Assembly: GCF_000686805.1 (NCBI RefSeq)
Contig: NZ_KK366019.1
Location: 182,470 to 246,469 of the forward strand
DNA: 64,000 bases
Direction of reading: 5' to 3'
Origin: Bacillus sp. UNC41MFS5
Lineage (GTDB): Bacteria > Bacillota > Bacilli > Bacillales_B > DSM-18226
In this document: piece after piece, positions 49,301-56,733 of the stretch
How the letters are laid out: every line of letters starts with the position of its first letter
Position numbering within the stretch: position 1 is the stretch's first letter
Translations under genes and position numbers: made by a program
The notes under the pieces: generated by a model
What the model saw: only the letters and a program-made list of their open reading frames with translations
Databases searched by the model: none
What the model was told of the DNA's origin: nothing

Positions 49301-49407
49301 TGAAAAATAGTGTACTTAAATATGTATGGCAACGGAACGGGCACCAACAAAAAATTTTATTACAAGCTATTTTCGAAAAATGGGGAATTGAAAAGTATCA
49401 AAATTGA
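46312..49407 (+). CDS. Primase-helicase replication protein (pri-rep type)
   Basis: Large replication initiator, 1031 aa. TTG at 46312 is chosen because AAAGGAG lies nine bases before; a TTG at 46285 has no site. N-terminal primase-like domain with acidic FAIDVDDEEKV near 88, KGKGNRYRLFFQLDQPI and YPTQIIRPG; a primase-C-terminal-like helical domain follows near 235-340. The helicase part has Walker A SPTGSWKTTCS near 371 (an unusual Trp inside the loop), Walker B LVVDEIHKF near 486, and motif VI-like QISNRFRG near 670. Fused primase and SF2 helicase is the plan of satellite and plasmid replication proteins. Confidence 0.85.
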   Translation: MEPIEQENIKTSNFQHYAAIHHKKCYVQPKEKDMAIITNNFKETGCTKRYTPQELLHALGNGRCVMLSNFEIDNQNNFRFISTTAFAIDVDDEEKVTNPKEILNMLYLKDICMGLFYTFSHGKKGKGNRYRLFFQLDQPITNLEDYMALVEYVMEYLKQRDLPIDESGALKYPTQIIRPGILGYEVNDFSVMLPVKEWLPEAKVEAKLQKAKRERERKAKAEKFKDRLFKPITYEELKEMCKAIGYIPSGGTKEKWLQIVYALKYEVTLGNLTDEQGYELFCIVSGKEASERQWKSMKPRGKDNPKDEGATVGSIIKHAEAAGYKRKHAYNYALQETFEAIPTEVIKVDGHLSVDILKELIGRKESLILHSPTGSWKTTCSINACKELAYGAYEENQNLSNQNSRCPDWHYYVFCCPTIPLTEQVAKDHNLPCTKGGMKWLENKMTGKAVFGCRVFVATYDKAAELVRHLIEGIDYEGRKPHFTLVVDEIHKFTDAYNYRYKVIDKIKGLADNAASFIGLSGTPEDILKDDFDKLIKIDTGNDSSPCTDYRVFTYEKMKDADIMLIPVIRGLLQETRVLLFINNKDRIKRIRDLLRKEGIKTQIVSSDNKQSPTYLNIVENGTIAEDVNVVIATSVLADGISIKNDPNWSCLVVCDKASQFFNPSTVKQISNRFRGQYRCFGLYMMQPNPHFIETNRFNIESDFQYRKRIVSGYVEELNEEFKEDGYKEFIPFNVERDNGIFYRSQDQQAIIEFNPLFVRHQSMKRKEKYYGLFRNAYIEEVGKQLGVNCTGVINVNLEVEKNGFDLTGLLQNMEAQQEQEKKENAELREAFSRYFDKSVYKSFLNDEEEMLEVFKKQVHPEQFAATRRNVTIADYETCKTVGEKIKRKADTNKYYNHIKGLANIAALDFIKGTTVTKKVFKELLKMTNEKYSSNEFKDIIQNKLRKTLNVQASDVKAGLELFHEYHPRSAKARFTQIKPLTVKIVANIHGLSETAVKNSVLKYVWQRNGHQQKILLQAIFEKWGIEKYQN

Positions 49408-49414
49408 AGTAACA

Positions 49415-49540
49415 AATGACGTTTATTAAGGCATTTTGTATTAAGTTCTTTATATACAAATTATTTCAATAAACGTCATTCTACTTTAAATGCATACAAA
49501 AGTATATAGTATGCATAAAAATCACAAAAATTATGCAAAA
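49415..49540. other. Candidate replication origin of the element
   Basis: Directly after the primase-helicase stop. A perfect 13-bp inverted repeat, AATGACGTTTATT (49415-49427) and AATAAACGTCATT (49468-49480), encloses a 40-bp AT-rich stretch. Three ATGCA elements follow at 49490, 49511 and 49533, spaced 21 and 22 bp (two helical turns), in more AT-rich DNA. Satellite origins lie just after rep and carry short repeats beside AT-rich DNA. Confidence 0.5.
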
Positions 49541-49554
49541 TAAAATAAACAAAA

Positions 49555-49758
49555 ATGACAAGAAGTGCGGTGAAAAAAGTGAAAAAAGATCTCGAGATTC
49601 AAGGACTCATTGACCAAGGCAGGCGGGCATATTATCGCCGATATAGGGAGAAACCAGAAAACAAGGCAAAGGCTCGGAAGTACCAGGACAACTTTTTTCT
49701 TAAACGGGGCTTGGAACAATTAAAATCCAAAGGAGATAAAGCAAGTGAAAATAAATAA
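49555..49758 (+). CDS. Small basic hypothetical protein
   Basis: 67 aa, rich in Lys and Arg: MTRSAVKKVKKDLEIQGLIDQGRRAYYRRYREKPENKAKARKYQDNFFLKRGLEQL. No clear ribosome site; starts within the next five codons are possible. It overlaps the next gene by 14 bp, which supports it being real. DNA-binding is possible from charge only. Confidence 0.55.
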   Translation: MTRSAVKKVKKDLEIQGLIDQGRRAYYRRYREKPENKAKARKYQDNFFLKRGLEQLKSKGDKASENK

Positions 49759-50281
49759 TCTAAATGTTGCAGAACAACGTAAAACTCGATACACTATTCC
49801 ACCAGAAGAAAACTTGCTTCCATTATTTTTAGGAGCTGAAGATGTCCAGGCTTTAGGCAGATTAAGAAGCCGCTGGAATCTGGTTACTCATGAAGACACG
49901 ATTAAACGAGCAATAGAAGAAAGGCACATCCTTAAAGAATTGACATTGTCAAAGACGGGCAGGCATGTTAATAAAGGCACTGTGTGGCTTGAAAAAGGTT
50001 TAAGGAAAGAAGTAATAAAAGAAGCTGCTGAAGAAGGACATGATGTAGCTGATTATGTTCGGGGTATCCTTTATAGCCTTGATCAAAAATTAATGCTTGA
50101 TGCTATCGCAGAACGTGAACGCCAAAATAAAATCAGGCATGACAACCGAGTCCTTTCTTTTAGAACATTTGTGCAGCCAGAGATTCGAGAAAAGCTTTAT
50201 AAGAAATATGGACGTCTTAGTGATCGTGATTTGATGGCAGCGGTCCAACAGGATGCAATGGAATGGCTAGCAACCGTTTAA
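49745..50281 (+). CDS. Hypothetical protein of the replication/packaging region
   Basis: 178 aa, GTG start after AAAGGAG. Mostly helical and charged: RLRSRWNLVTHEDTIKRAIEERHILKEL, then VWLEKGLRKEVIKEAAEEGHDVADYVRGILYSLDQ. No family recognised. The middle has a ribbon-helix-helix-like look (KEVIKEAAEEGHDVADYVRGIL), so a DNA-binding role is possible but unproven. Confidence 0.65.
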   Translation: MKINNLNVAEQRKTRYTIPPEENLLPLFLGAEDVQALGRLRSRWNLVTHEDTIKRAIEERHILKELTLSKTGRHVNKGTVWLEKGLRKEVIKEAAEEGHDVADYVRGILYSLDQKLMLDAIAERERQNKIRHDNRVLSFRTFVQPEIREKLYKKYGRLSDRDLMAAVQQDAMEWLATV

Positions 50282-50388
50282 AATAACCCCCCTAGGTCTT
50301 TAATAAAATTAAGTTCATGGGACAATCGGCGCAAAGGGAACCATTTCTAAATACGTAGCACTTCTCAAAAGAAGTTGGAGGTGAAATT

Positions 50389-50739
50389 TTGTGCAAGATT
50401 GCAAACCAGACCAAAGCAAATATGCAACGACTGGGCATCTACAGACCAGAATTTGACCAGACCATTCAAATTTATTCGGGCTTAATCGAGCAATATAATG
50501 ACCTCTTAAGAGAACTAAAAAAATTGAAATTTAAAGTGATTGAACCAACAACAAGGAACAATGACAGCATGAAAAAAAGTCCTCTCATAGGTGTCTTAGA
50601 AACCCTACGAAAGGACATTTTGACTTATTCAAATTGCCTGGGGTTAACTCCTGCTGGGTTTAAAAAGATCACTGATGATATGAAGAATGAAAATAAGAAA
50701 TTAAGCAAATTGGAAGAGGCACTATGTAATCTTCAGTGA
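50389..50739 (+). CDS. terS: P27-family phage terminase small subunit (terS-like)
   Basis: 116 aa. Start TTG with GGAGGTG five bases before. The P27 small-terminase pattern is clear: ANMQRLGIYRPEFDQTIQIYSGLIEQYNDLLRELKKL near 10-46, then KKSPLIGVLETLRKDILTYSNCLGLTPAGFKKI near 62-95. Small terminase recognises pac or cos DNA. No large terminase or capsid gene is present, and a lone terS is the hallmark of many Gram-positive satellites, which use it to redirect helper packaging. Confidence 0.85.
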   Translation: MCKIANQTKANMQRLGIYRPEFDQTIQIYSGLIEQYNDLLRELKKLKFKVIEPTTRNNDSMKKSPLIGVLETLRKDILTYSNCLGLTPAGFKKITDDMKNENKKLSKLEEALCNLQ

Positions 50740-50753
50740 AGGAGGTGTACAAA

Positions 50754-50879
50754 ATGGTTTCATATCGAGTACATCGTTCAGCCGAATATCTGGATCAACG
50801 AGAATTACAATTAAAGGGCTTTGAGAAAAAGAAAGGTATCTTGCAAAAACGGTTGCAAAAGTTAAAAGGTCAGGCTTAA
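50754..50879 (+). CDS. Very small hypothetical protein
   Basis: 41 residues, MVSYRVHRSAEYLDQRELQLKGF then a Lys-rich helix. Perfect GGAGGTG site ten bases before the ATG. Lies 14 bp after terS and just before a terminator. Unknown function. Confidence 0.6.
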   Translation: MVSYRVHRSAEYLDQRELQLKGFEKKKGILQKRLQKLKGQA

Positions 50880-50945
50880 AAATCTGTTGTTTTATTTCAA
50901 GTGCTTTTTGCTATTTTTAATTGCAAACAAACCCTCCAATCTTTT

Positions 50946-50977
50946 AGCAGCTACTATATAATGTAGCTGCTCTTTTC
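50946..50977 (+). terminator. Terminator of the replication/terS operon
   Basis: AGCAGCTAC (50946-50954) and GTAGCTGCT (50963-50971), perfect, 8-nt loop, then CTTTTC. It separates the core satellite genes from the cargo. Confidence 0.85.
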
Positions 50978-51262
50978 ATTGAATTAACGTGGCGGTATTA
51001 GTTAATAGTTATTCTTATTGGGCTAAAAGTAGCATTATTAGTGTATATTTTGTAAAATTTATCTATGTACAAATCATAGCAGAGACGATATTTAATAATG
51101 GAGATTTAGTGGGAGTGCCAGATGAATTTGCTGAATTAGGTAGTAAAGTTGGTGCTATTGATATATCCGAGGTGGACATTTGTTAAGAAGGTATAGTTTA
51201 GTTAGGGGGTAATTAATATCATTTCATTTGCTAATGTATCAATAGCAGCTTCATATAGAATA

Positions 51263-52498
51263 ATGAGTCAAACTATGGATTTTAGAGATTTAACCCAACG
51301 CCATTTAAATGTTCTTATGGAGCAAATAAAGGCTTTAAATTTTGATATTTCTTCTGTTAAAAGTGCTAAATTAATTGTTCATGAAGCATCGCATTATTTT
51401 GATCATCTGGTCACTCTTTCTGGACAGGAAATGCTAGTTAAAATTTATAATGCATTAAATGAATATGAAATTATAAATGAAGCACTAATTAAAAATGAAG
51501 CAAAACCTGAAGCACATAATATTATTAATTTTTTAAATACCTTAAAAAACTGGAGTCATAGCAAGTTTGCAATTGAACTGAACAATGGTTGTCATACTAC
51601 TGACTTTAGCAATTGGTCATACTCTTTTGAGACTACTGGAGATTTAGATATTTTCAATAAGCCAAATGGTGAAGAGCTTTTAACTGTTACCTTTAAGCAT
51701 CATGGCACACCTTATGCAAGAGTTCCTTTTACGATAGAATCACTATGGGAAACAAATGCAATGTGGGCAGAGATAATCTATCAATTCAATTTAGTTCGTA
51801 CCATAGAAGAAGGTGCGAGGGCAGTGGAAGCTAATGATATGCAAAAAAAATACGAACAATATCTTTATGACCCTAGGCTATTTGTATATTCAGTAGCAGC
51901 TCACCTAATTTCTTCTTTTACTAAATTAGGTGATATACCAAGGGCATTTCACTTAAGTAAGGCACTTTCTAGCATTAGCTTGAATTTACCGTTTCGATAC
52001 TATCAACAAATAAAAAAGACAAAAGGTACTTTATTTAATGGACTGGTAAACCGTTTAATAAAAAATACAATTCATCTAAATCCAACTTTTATTTTTCTTG
52101 CTCTACTAGAGAATATAGTAGAATCAGGTTTAGATATTAACGACCTCTCTAGTGAAGATGGACTAGATATAAACAAAATCCTTGCTATTAATAATCTTCC
52201 TGATAAATTAGTTTTAAACGAAGAAATACTTTCTGAAATGAATAAATTATCCCTTAATGTTGACGGTCCACATACAGAACTGTATACATATCATAAGAAT
52301 ATTGGTCTAGAATATTTTAATTTTTCTGGTATTGAGGGAGGTCTAAATCAGCACCCAGTATTCTTGATCGCTATAGCTAGTAAATCACAATCTTGTGTAT
52401 TTCAAGGATGGGATGAAGAAGCTTTTGAAGAGGGAGAATCTGAAGCATTTAAGAGACAAGAGCTCTTCGAGGAACTCTTTAAGTGGATGATTACTTAA
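51263..52498 (+). CDS. HExxH-motif protein of unknown function
   Basis: 411 aa from the ATG at 51263, which has no ribosome site. AGGGGG at 51204-51209 instead points to an in-frame ATC or ATT near 51212-51221, which would add ISFANVSIAASYRI; a non-standard start is therefore possible. SAKLIVHEASHYFDHL at 35-50 carries an HExxH zinc-protease-type motif and ETNAMWAEII near 168 could give a Glu ligand. No signal peptide or membrane span. Its DNA is visibly AT-richer than the core genome. First cargo gene; a defence role is only a guess. Confidence 0.7.
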   Translation: MSQTMDFRDLTQRHLNVLMEQIKALNFDISSVKSAKLIVHEASHYFDHLVTLSGQEMLVKIYNALNEYEIINEALIKNEAKPEAHNIINFLNTLKNWSHSKFAIELNNGCHTTDFSNWSYSFETTGDLDIFNKPNGEELLTVTFKHHGTPYARVPFTIESLWETNAMWAEIIYQFNLVRTIEEGARAVEANDMQKKYEQYLYDPRLFVYSVAAHLISSFTKLGDIPRAFHLSKALSSISLNLPFRYYQQIKKTKGTLFNGLVNRLIKNTIHLNPTFIFLALLENIVESGLDINDLSSEDGLDINKILAINNLPDKLVLNEEILSEMNKLSLNVDGPHTELYTYHKNIGLEYFNFSGIEGGLNQHPVFLIAIASKSQSCVFQGWDEEAFEEGESEAFKRQELFEELFKWMIT

Positions 52499-52525
52499 TG
52501 AAGTATATAAGGGAATTGGTATGAT

Positions 52526-52556
52526 AAAGACCGCTGTAAAGGTGGTCTTTAAATTT
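52526..52556 (+). terminator. Terminator after the HExxH gene
   Basis: AAAGACC (52526-52532) pairs with GGTCTTT (52544-52550), extended inwards by GC pairs, then TAAATTT. Confidence 0.6.
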
Positions 52557-52567
52557 ATTCACATGCA

Positions 52568-52588
52568 GAACGTTAGTTCGTATATAAT
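52568..52588 (+). promoter_or_regulatory. LexA (SOS) box overlapping the YolD promoter
   Basis: GAACGTTAGTTC (52568-52579) fits the Bacillus LexA/DinR core GAAC-N4-GTTC exactly. It abuts a perfect -10, TATAAT (52583-52588), so LexA binding would block the promoter. Confidence 0.85.
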
Positions 52589-52611
52589 GGTATCAAAGGA
52601 GATGATTCAAA

Positions 52612-52950
52612 ATGACAATACGTGACCGTGGTAAAATGAAATGGCAGTCGGCTTCTTTCATACCGCTAGCATTCGAAATGACCAGCGAAATGTTCAAGGA
52701 TCAATCTCGAACGGCTAAGCCAATATTAGACGAACACCAATCGGAGGAGTTCGACCTGCGTCTAGCATACGCCACAGAATACAACCATGCGGTAGTGCTT
52801 ACCGTATGGGATGAGGGATTTACTCACAACATTACAGGCCGTGTTCATTACGTCGATCCTATTACGCATGAACTGCGTATTGAAGTAAAGGATGGGAAGT
52901 TTGAACGAGTAGGATTTGATAGTGTGGTCGCAGTGAAGATTGCGAATTAG
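52612..52950 (+). CDS. YolD-like protein
   Basis: 112 aa YolD-family protein: MTIRDRGKMKWQSASFIPLAFEMTSEMFKDQ at the start and a beta-rich C-terminal part. AAAGGAGATG site. In Bacillus, yolD and yqjX-type genes are carried with Y-family polymerase genes (uvrX, polY) on prophages and are SOS-induced. Here the polymerase partner is missing, but the LexA box is kept. Confidence 0.85.
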   Translation: MTIRDRGKMKWQSASFIPLAFEMTSEMFKDQSRTAKPILDEHQSEEFDLRLAYATEYNHAVVLTVWDEGFTHNITGRVHYVDPITHELRIEVKDGKFERVGFDSVVAVKIAN

Positions 52951-52969
52951 GCAACCATAAAATATAGCG

Positions 52970-53007
52970 TCAGACCTTGGTGGGTTGGCGTTATTGTTTT
53001 TTCTCAT
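52970..53007 (+). terminator. Terminator after yolD
   Basis: An imperfect stem (AGCGTCAGACC with GGTTGGCGTT, some wobble) ends in a run of six T. Confidence 0.55.
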
Positions 53008-53141
53008 TCAACTAACAGGCAGGTTTATTAAAGAAGAATTAACAACTCTAAAAGGGGACCTTAAACAAAGCGGTAGAAGAATTCGATGTGTTTTAAACTA
53101 CAAATGGGTTATGATGGATTAAAAACATTAAGGAGAAAAAA

Positions 53142-54254
53142 ATGTCTGGGATTGGGAGAAATGAATTGTGCCCCTGTGGGAGCGGGAAAAAATATAAAAA
53201 GTGTCATTTAAATACAAGTGGGATATTTGAATTATCGAAGGATTCTTCCTTAAAATGTATATGCGGGAGCGGATTAAATCCTACTGATTGCTGTGGTTCC
53301 TTTCTTTCATCAACCAGGAGGATAAAACCCTCTGTACGGCAAAGCGAATTTTCTGTAGATAATTGGTATCAAGATCAATACTCTGGTAAAGTATATTTTG
53401 CTTTGTTATCGACTTCAAGAAGAGAATGGAATGCTTTCCAGAACTTCTATATATACGGCATTGAAGTAAATGGGCGTTTTTTTAGACCTAAAACTTTAGA
53501 TTTCGTTTCCGAATTTCAAACTGAAGAAATCTGTCAATGGAATGTGCGTTGCAACCTTGACTACCAAACGGGAGCTATAATCAAAGTTCGAACCAAAAAT
53601 AATATTGAAAAAAATAAATTTCATTTTGCTGATTGTACTATTTCCGTTTCGAAGCCACTTAATCAAATCGAAGTGCCAAATGTAAGTATCCTAGACAATC
53701 GTTATCTAAGACTGTTTCACCATACTTCGGTTTTTGGTTATGAAGGGATAATAAATAGTAAATCCATATGGTCATCACCTTATGACCTTCAAGGGAGTAC
53801 GAGAGAGTTAAAGAAAACCCGTTTTACATATTTTACTGACCTACCTGAACTCAAATATGAAAGTGATTTGTTTGCGGTAGCAATGCGTGATAAATCTCAA
53901 GCAGCTTTTAGAACCGATGATGAAACACAGTTGTCCTTTGTTGAGATATATAAGCAACCAGTAAACAAACGGGAAAAACGATTAGTTTTTTATCTTGATA
54001 TTAATTTGATAGCTCCTGTTCCTTCTATTTTCCACAACCAAGCAGGAACTAAATATATAGAATTTTTTCACCCCCATATTTTCAGAATAGGAAGCAATCC
54101 TGAAATAACCATTCCAATTGAACAATTTGAAGATGGCTGGAAAATTAATACCGCTTCTATCACTCCTAAAATGATAGATGTTTTTCCTATTGCAAATGGT
54201 AACAGCCTCAGTGATCTTTCAAAAATATATCAGGACAGAGATATTGAGCCATAG
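53142..54254 (+). CDS. SEC-C zinc-motif protein with possible ADP-ribosyltransferase-like region
   Basis: 370 aa, AAGGAG site. Residues 10-22 are a SEC-C zinc motif (CPCGSGKKYKKCH), followed by a second Cys cluster CICGSGLNPTDCC at 39-51. A middle domain of about 130 residues is unrecognised. From about 190, LRLFHHTSVFGYEGIINSKSIWSSPYDLQGS resembles the His-x-Thr-Ser opening of ADP-ribosyltransferase-fold toxins, with later TYFTDL and QLSFVEIY positions that might be the Tyr and Glu. SEC-C is often a targeting module in toxins and defence proteins. The transferase idea is inference only. Confidence 0.6.
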   Translation: MSGIGRNELCPCGSGKKYKKCHLNTSGIFELSKDSSLKCICGSGLNPTDCCGSFLSSTRRIKPSVRQSEFSVDNWYQDQYSGKVYFALLSTSRREWNAFQNFYIYGIEVNGRFFRPKTLDFVSEFQTEEICQWNVRCNLDYQTGAIIKVRTKNNIEKNKFHFADCTISVSKPLNQIEVPNVSILDNRYLRLFHHTSVFGYEGIINSKSIWSSPYDLQGSTRELKKTRFTYFTDLPELKYESDLFAVAMRDKSQAAFRTDDETQLSFVEIYKQPVNKREKRLVFYLDINLIAPVPSIFHNQAGTKYIEFFHPHIFRIGSNPEITIPIEQFEDGWKINTASITPKMIDVFPIANGNSLSDLSKIYQDRDIEP

Positions 54255-54259
54255 TTCAC

Positions 54260-54298
54260 TTCTTCTTCAACTAACTGGAGAGGATAGTTGAAGAAGAA
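54260..54298 (+). other. Strong hairpin between the SEC-C gene and the mazG-like gene
   Basis: TTCTTCTTCAACTA (54260-54273) and TAGTTGAAGAAGAA (54285-54298), a perfect 14-bp stem. No T-run follows, so it may be a processing or attenuation site. Confidence 0.6.
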
Positions 54299-54412
54299 AG
54301 GTTCGTAACATAAACTAAATATGTACATAAATTTGGAAGGATTGCTAGAAAAGAAACCTACATCTGGTTCAATAATCAAGAGACAGAAGGTATGGTATGA
54401 AAGGAAATTAAT

Positions 54413-54751
54413 ATGGGTGAAACAATGCAGCGGATTAATCAATTTAGAGATGAGCGCAACTGGCGGCAATTTCATAATGAAAAAGATCTGGCCATTTCCA
54501 TTTCTTTAGAAGCAAATGAATTATTGGAATTATTTCAATGGAAAACACCAGAGGAATCCAAGAGAAATCCTGAGCGACTTAAAGAAGAACTGGCAGATGT
54601 GCTGATTTACTCTTATATGATGGCTGATAATCTAGGATTTGATATTGATGAAATCATCGCCGAAAAATTAATTAAAAATGCCCGAAAATATCCAGTTCCT
54701 AAAAGCTTTGGTCAAAAAAAGAAATATAATGAACTGGATGAGGTGGATTAA
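54413..54751 (+). CDS. MazG-like nucleotide pyrophosphohydrolase
   Basis: 112 aa all-alpha NTP-PPase. Metal-binding residues are visible in RDERNWRQFHNEKDLAISISLEANELLELFQWK (ExxE-type SLEANELLE) near 28-38 and in KEELADVLIYSYMMADNLG (ExxxD) near 62-66. ATG after AAAGGAAA. It ends three bases before the ATG of the helicase gene, and that gene's ribosome site (GAGGTGG) lies inside it, so the two are translationally coupled. MazG-fold enzymes degrade nucleotides or ppGpp-like signals; the substrate here is unknown. Confidence 0.88.
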   Translation: MGETMQRINQFRDERNWRQFHNEKDLAISISLEANELLELFQWKTPEESKRNPERLKEELADVLIYSYMMADNLGFDIDEIIAEKLIKNARKYPVPKSFGQKKKYNELDEVD

Positions 54752-54754
54752 GCA

Positions 54755-56509
54755 ATGGCTAAGTACAAATGTATAACATTGAAAGTGAAAAATGGAGAAT
54801 TGGATGGTTTCGATAGACTTCGCCAGCCTGAACAAAATATTCTTAAAAATGGCAATGTCGTTTATATCTATAAAGGGTCGAAGTCGAAAAAGATTTACAT
54901 TGGACAAACGAAACAATTTACTGTGCGGAATAAGCAACACTACAATGGTAAAGATGAAAGATTTAATAATGCAGATTTTGACCAAGTAATGATTCTTTGT
55001 TCAGTCTATTTAGATGGTGGTGCAGCCTTATATGATGTCGAAAGCCAGCTAATAACCTACTTTATGGCAGAGAATTCAAACTCTAGAAAGCAACTGGTTC
55101 ATTATGACAATGATGACATTACTAATGGAAATAAGGGTATCAGCGTCAATGCCTACCGAGACCAAGAAAGGGTTGCTACAGAAGTCATTTTGCCTTTTTG
55201 GGAAAAAGAATTATACCCTAATGGATGGGTAAGCACACCGACTTTAAAGAAGTTGCGCAATGAAGCACTGGTCAAATATAGCCCAATTAAAGTAATAACA
55301 GAACAGCAAATGGACATTCTTGATGAGATTGAATCAAATCCTGATATAAGCTTTGTGATTAATGGCGATGCAGGTACTGGCAAAACCGTGCTGCTGACTC
55401 ATTTGGTCGCTAAGCTGTTGAATGATAAACCTAATCATAGAATAGCAGTCGTTTTGCAGCCTAACTGGATTAAAACGGCAAAGCAAATCTTTAGAGTATA
55501 TGGAATGAACAACAGTAACCTGACACTTGCTACTTCGACAAAGTTGATTAATGACGATAAAAATTATGATGTTGTAATTGTTGACGAATCTCATAAGCTT
55601 TCCAGAAAATTTTCAAAGCAAATGGCATCTTTTAATAGTGTGTATAAAGGAAGATTTGCACAGTATGAGGACCACTTAGAGTGTTTAAAAAAATTAGGTC
55701 GTCAAATTGTGTTAATGTATGATGTATTGCAAGCTATTCGCCCTGCCAATATGACACGTGCGCAATTTAAGGAAGCAACCACAGATTTTGAAAAGAGATA
55801 CTTAACAACGCAATTTAGAATTCAAGCTCCAAAAGGCAAGAACTATACATCAGAGGATTTCGTAAATGGGATAAAATACCTTTTGTATAAGGATACAGGT
55901 CTATTAGAACAAGAAGAAACGAATTTTAACCCGAATTTTAACAGAGCGGTTTTTCATGATAATGATGCGGATGCTTATTTTGGATATTTTGAAGCAGAAC
56001 CTTTAAAGAATTTGATTGATTGGGTAGAAGAAGACAGAAACTTCCACCCTGAACATATAAACCGAGTGCTAGGTGGATTAGTTGAACCTTGGAAGCAGGC
56101 TGATGGTAAAAACCCGTTAATCACTCATTGGCATGAAGGGGATATCAAACGAAGATGGAATTCCACTCAAGAAAATTGGATTTTTTCAGAGGATGCCGAT
56201 GCTGAAGATCAGATTGGCTCTGTCTTCGCAGTTCAGGGAATCGATTTGAATAAAGTCGGTGTTTTAATCGGCAATGATCTGCAAGTCGACTCAAAGGGTA
56301 GGTTATTCGGCAATCCAGAGAATTTTCATAATGTAAACGGCAAGTTCTCAAAAGACGATGAAAGCCCTAAAAATGCACAAGAGTTTACCTTATTTGTATT
56401 GAATATATACTATATTCTGATGACTAGAGGAATTGACGGGATTCGGTTGGGATTCTGGAAAAATGATGCATTTAAAAAGTATATGAAGGAAATATTGGAG
56501 ATTAAATAA
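54755..56509 (+). CDS. GIY-YIG nuclease fused to a DUF2075 helicase-like ATPase
   Basis: 584 aa. GIY-YIG-type domain near 35-130: VVYIYKGSKSKKIYIGQTKQF, with Tyr-Ile-Tyr and Tyr-Ile-Gly in the expected positions. An SF1/DUF2075 ATPase follows from about 180: INGDAGTGKTVLLTHL (Walker A) near 200, VVIVDESHKLSRKF (Walker B, DESH) near 272, IVLMYDVLQAI near 325, LTTQFRIQ near 350, then SVFAVQGIDLNKVGVLIG and LMTRGIDGIRL (motif V/VI-like). Domains that cut and unwind nucleic acid in one protein, coupled to a MazG-like enzyme, strongly suggest restriction of invading DNA or RNA. Confidence 0.88.
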   Translation: MAKYKCITLKVKNGELDGFDRLRQPEQNILKNGNVVYIYKGSKSKKIYIGQTKQFTVRNKQHYNGKDERFNNADFDQVMILCSVYLDGGAALYDVESQLITYFMAENSNSRKQLVHYDNDDITNGNKGISVNAYRDQERVATEVILPFWEKELYPNGWVSTPTLKKLRNEALVKYSPIKVITEQQMDILDEIESNPDISFVINGDAGTGKTVLLTHLVAKLLNDKPNHRIAVVLQPNWIKTAKQIFRVYGMNNSNLTLATSTKLINDDKNYDVVIVDESHKLSRKFSKQMASFNSVYKGRFAQYEDHLECLKKLGRQIVLMYDVLQAIRPANMTRAQFKEATTDFEKRYLTTQFRIQAPKGKNYTSEDFVNGIKYLLYKDTGLLEQEETNFNPNFNRAVFHDNDADAYFGYFEAEPLKNLIDWVEEDRNFHPEHINRVLGGLVEPWKQADGKNPLITHWHEGDIKRRWNSTQENWIFSEDADAEDQIGSVFAVQGIDLNKVGVLIGNDLQVDSKGRLFGNPENFHNVNGKFSKDDESPKNAQEFTLFVLNIYYILMTRGIDGIRLGFWKNDAFKKYMKEILEIK

Positions 56510-56649
56510 GTACCTGAAACGGGGTATGCAACTAACCGTGTAATATAATTCAAATTATTGAATGAACAGGGGGTTTTACTTCATAAATAGGAGTAAAGCT
56601 TTTTTCTTCTTCAAGTAACGGGTGCTTTAATAGAACAGAAAAAAATTTT

Positions 56650-56675
56650 AGACCACGAGGAGTGGTCTTTTTTAG
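56650..56675 (+). terminator. Terminator of the mazG-like/DUF2075 operon
   Basis: AGACCAC (56650-56656) and GTGGTCT (56662-56668), then a T-run. Confidence 0.85.
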
Positions 56676-56733
56676 TCATAAAAAAAGCAAAGAGCAACCC
56701 CTTTGCCTAGAATGACATGAATTTTATACAAGG

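Noticed and set aside
50989..51186. Open frame of 65 codons between terS and the HExxH gene
   Set aside because: GTG start without ribosome site directly after a terminator. The end (NNGDLVGVPDEFAELGSKVGAIDIS) looks protein-like, so it may be a gene fragment, but evidence is too thin to call a gene.
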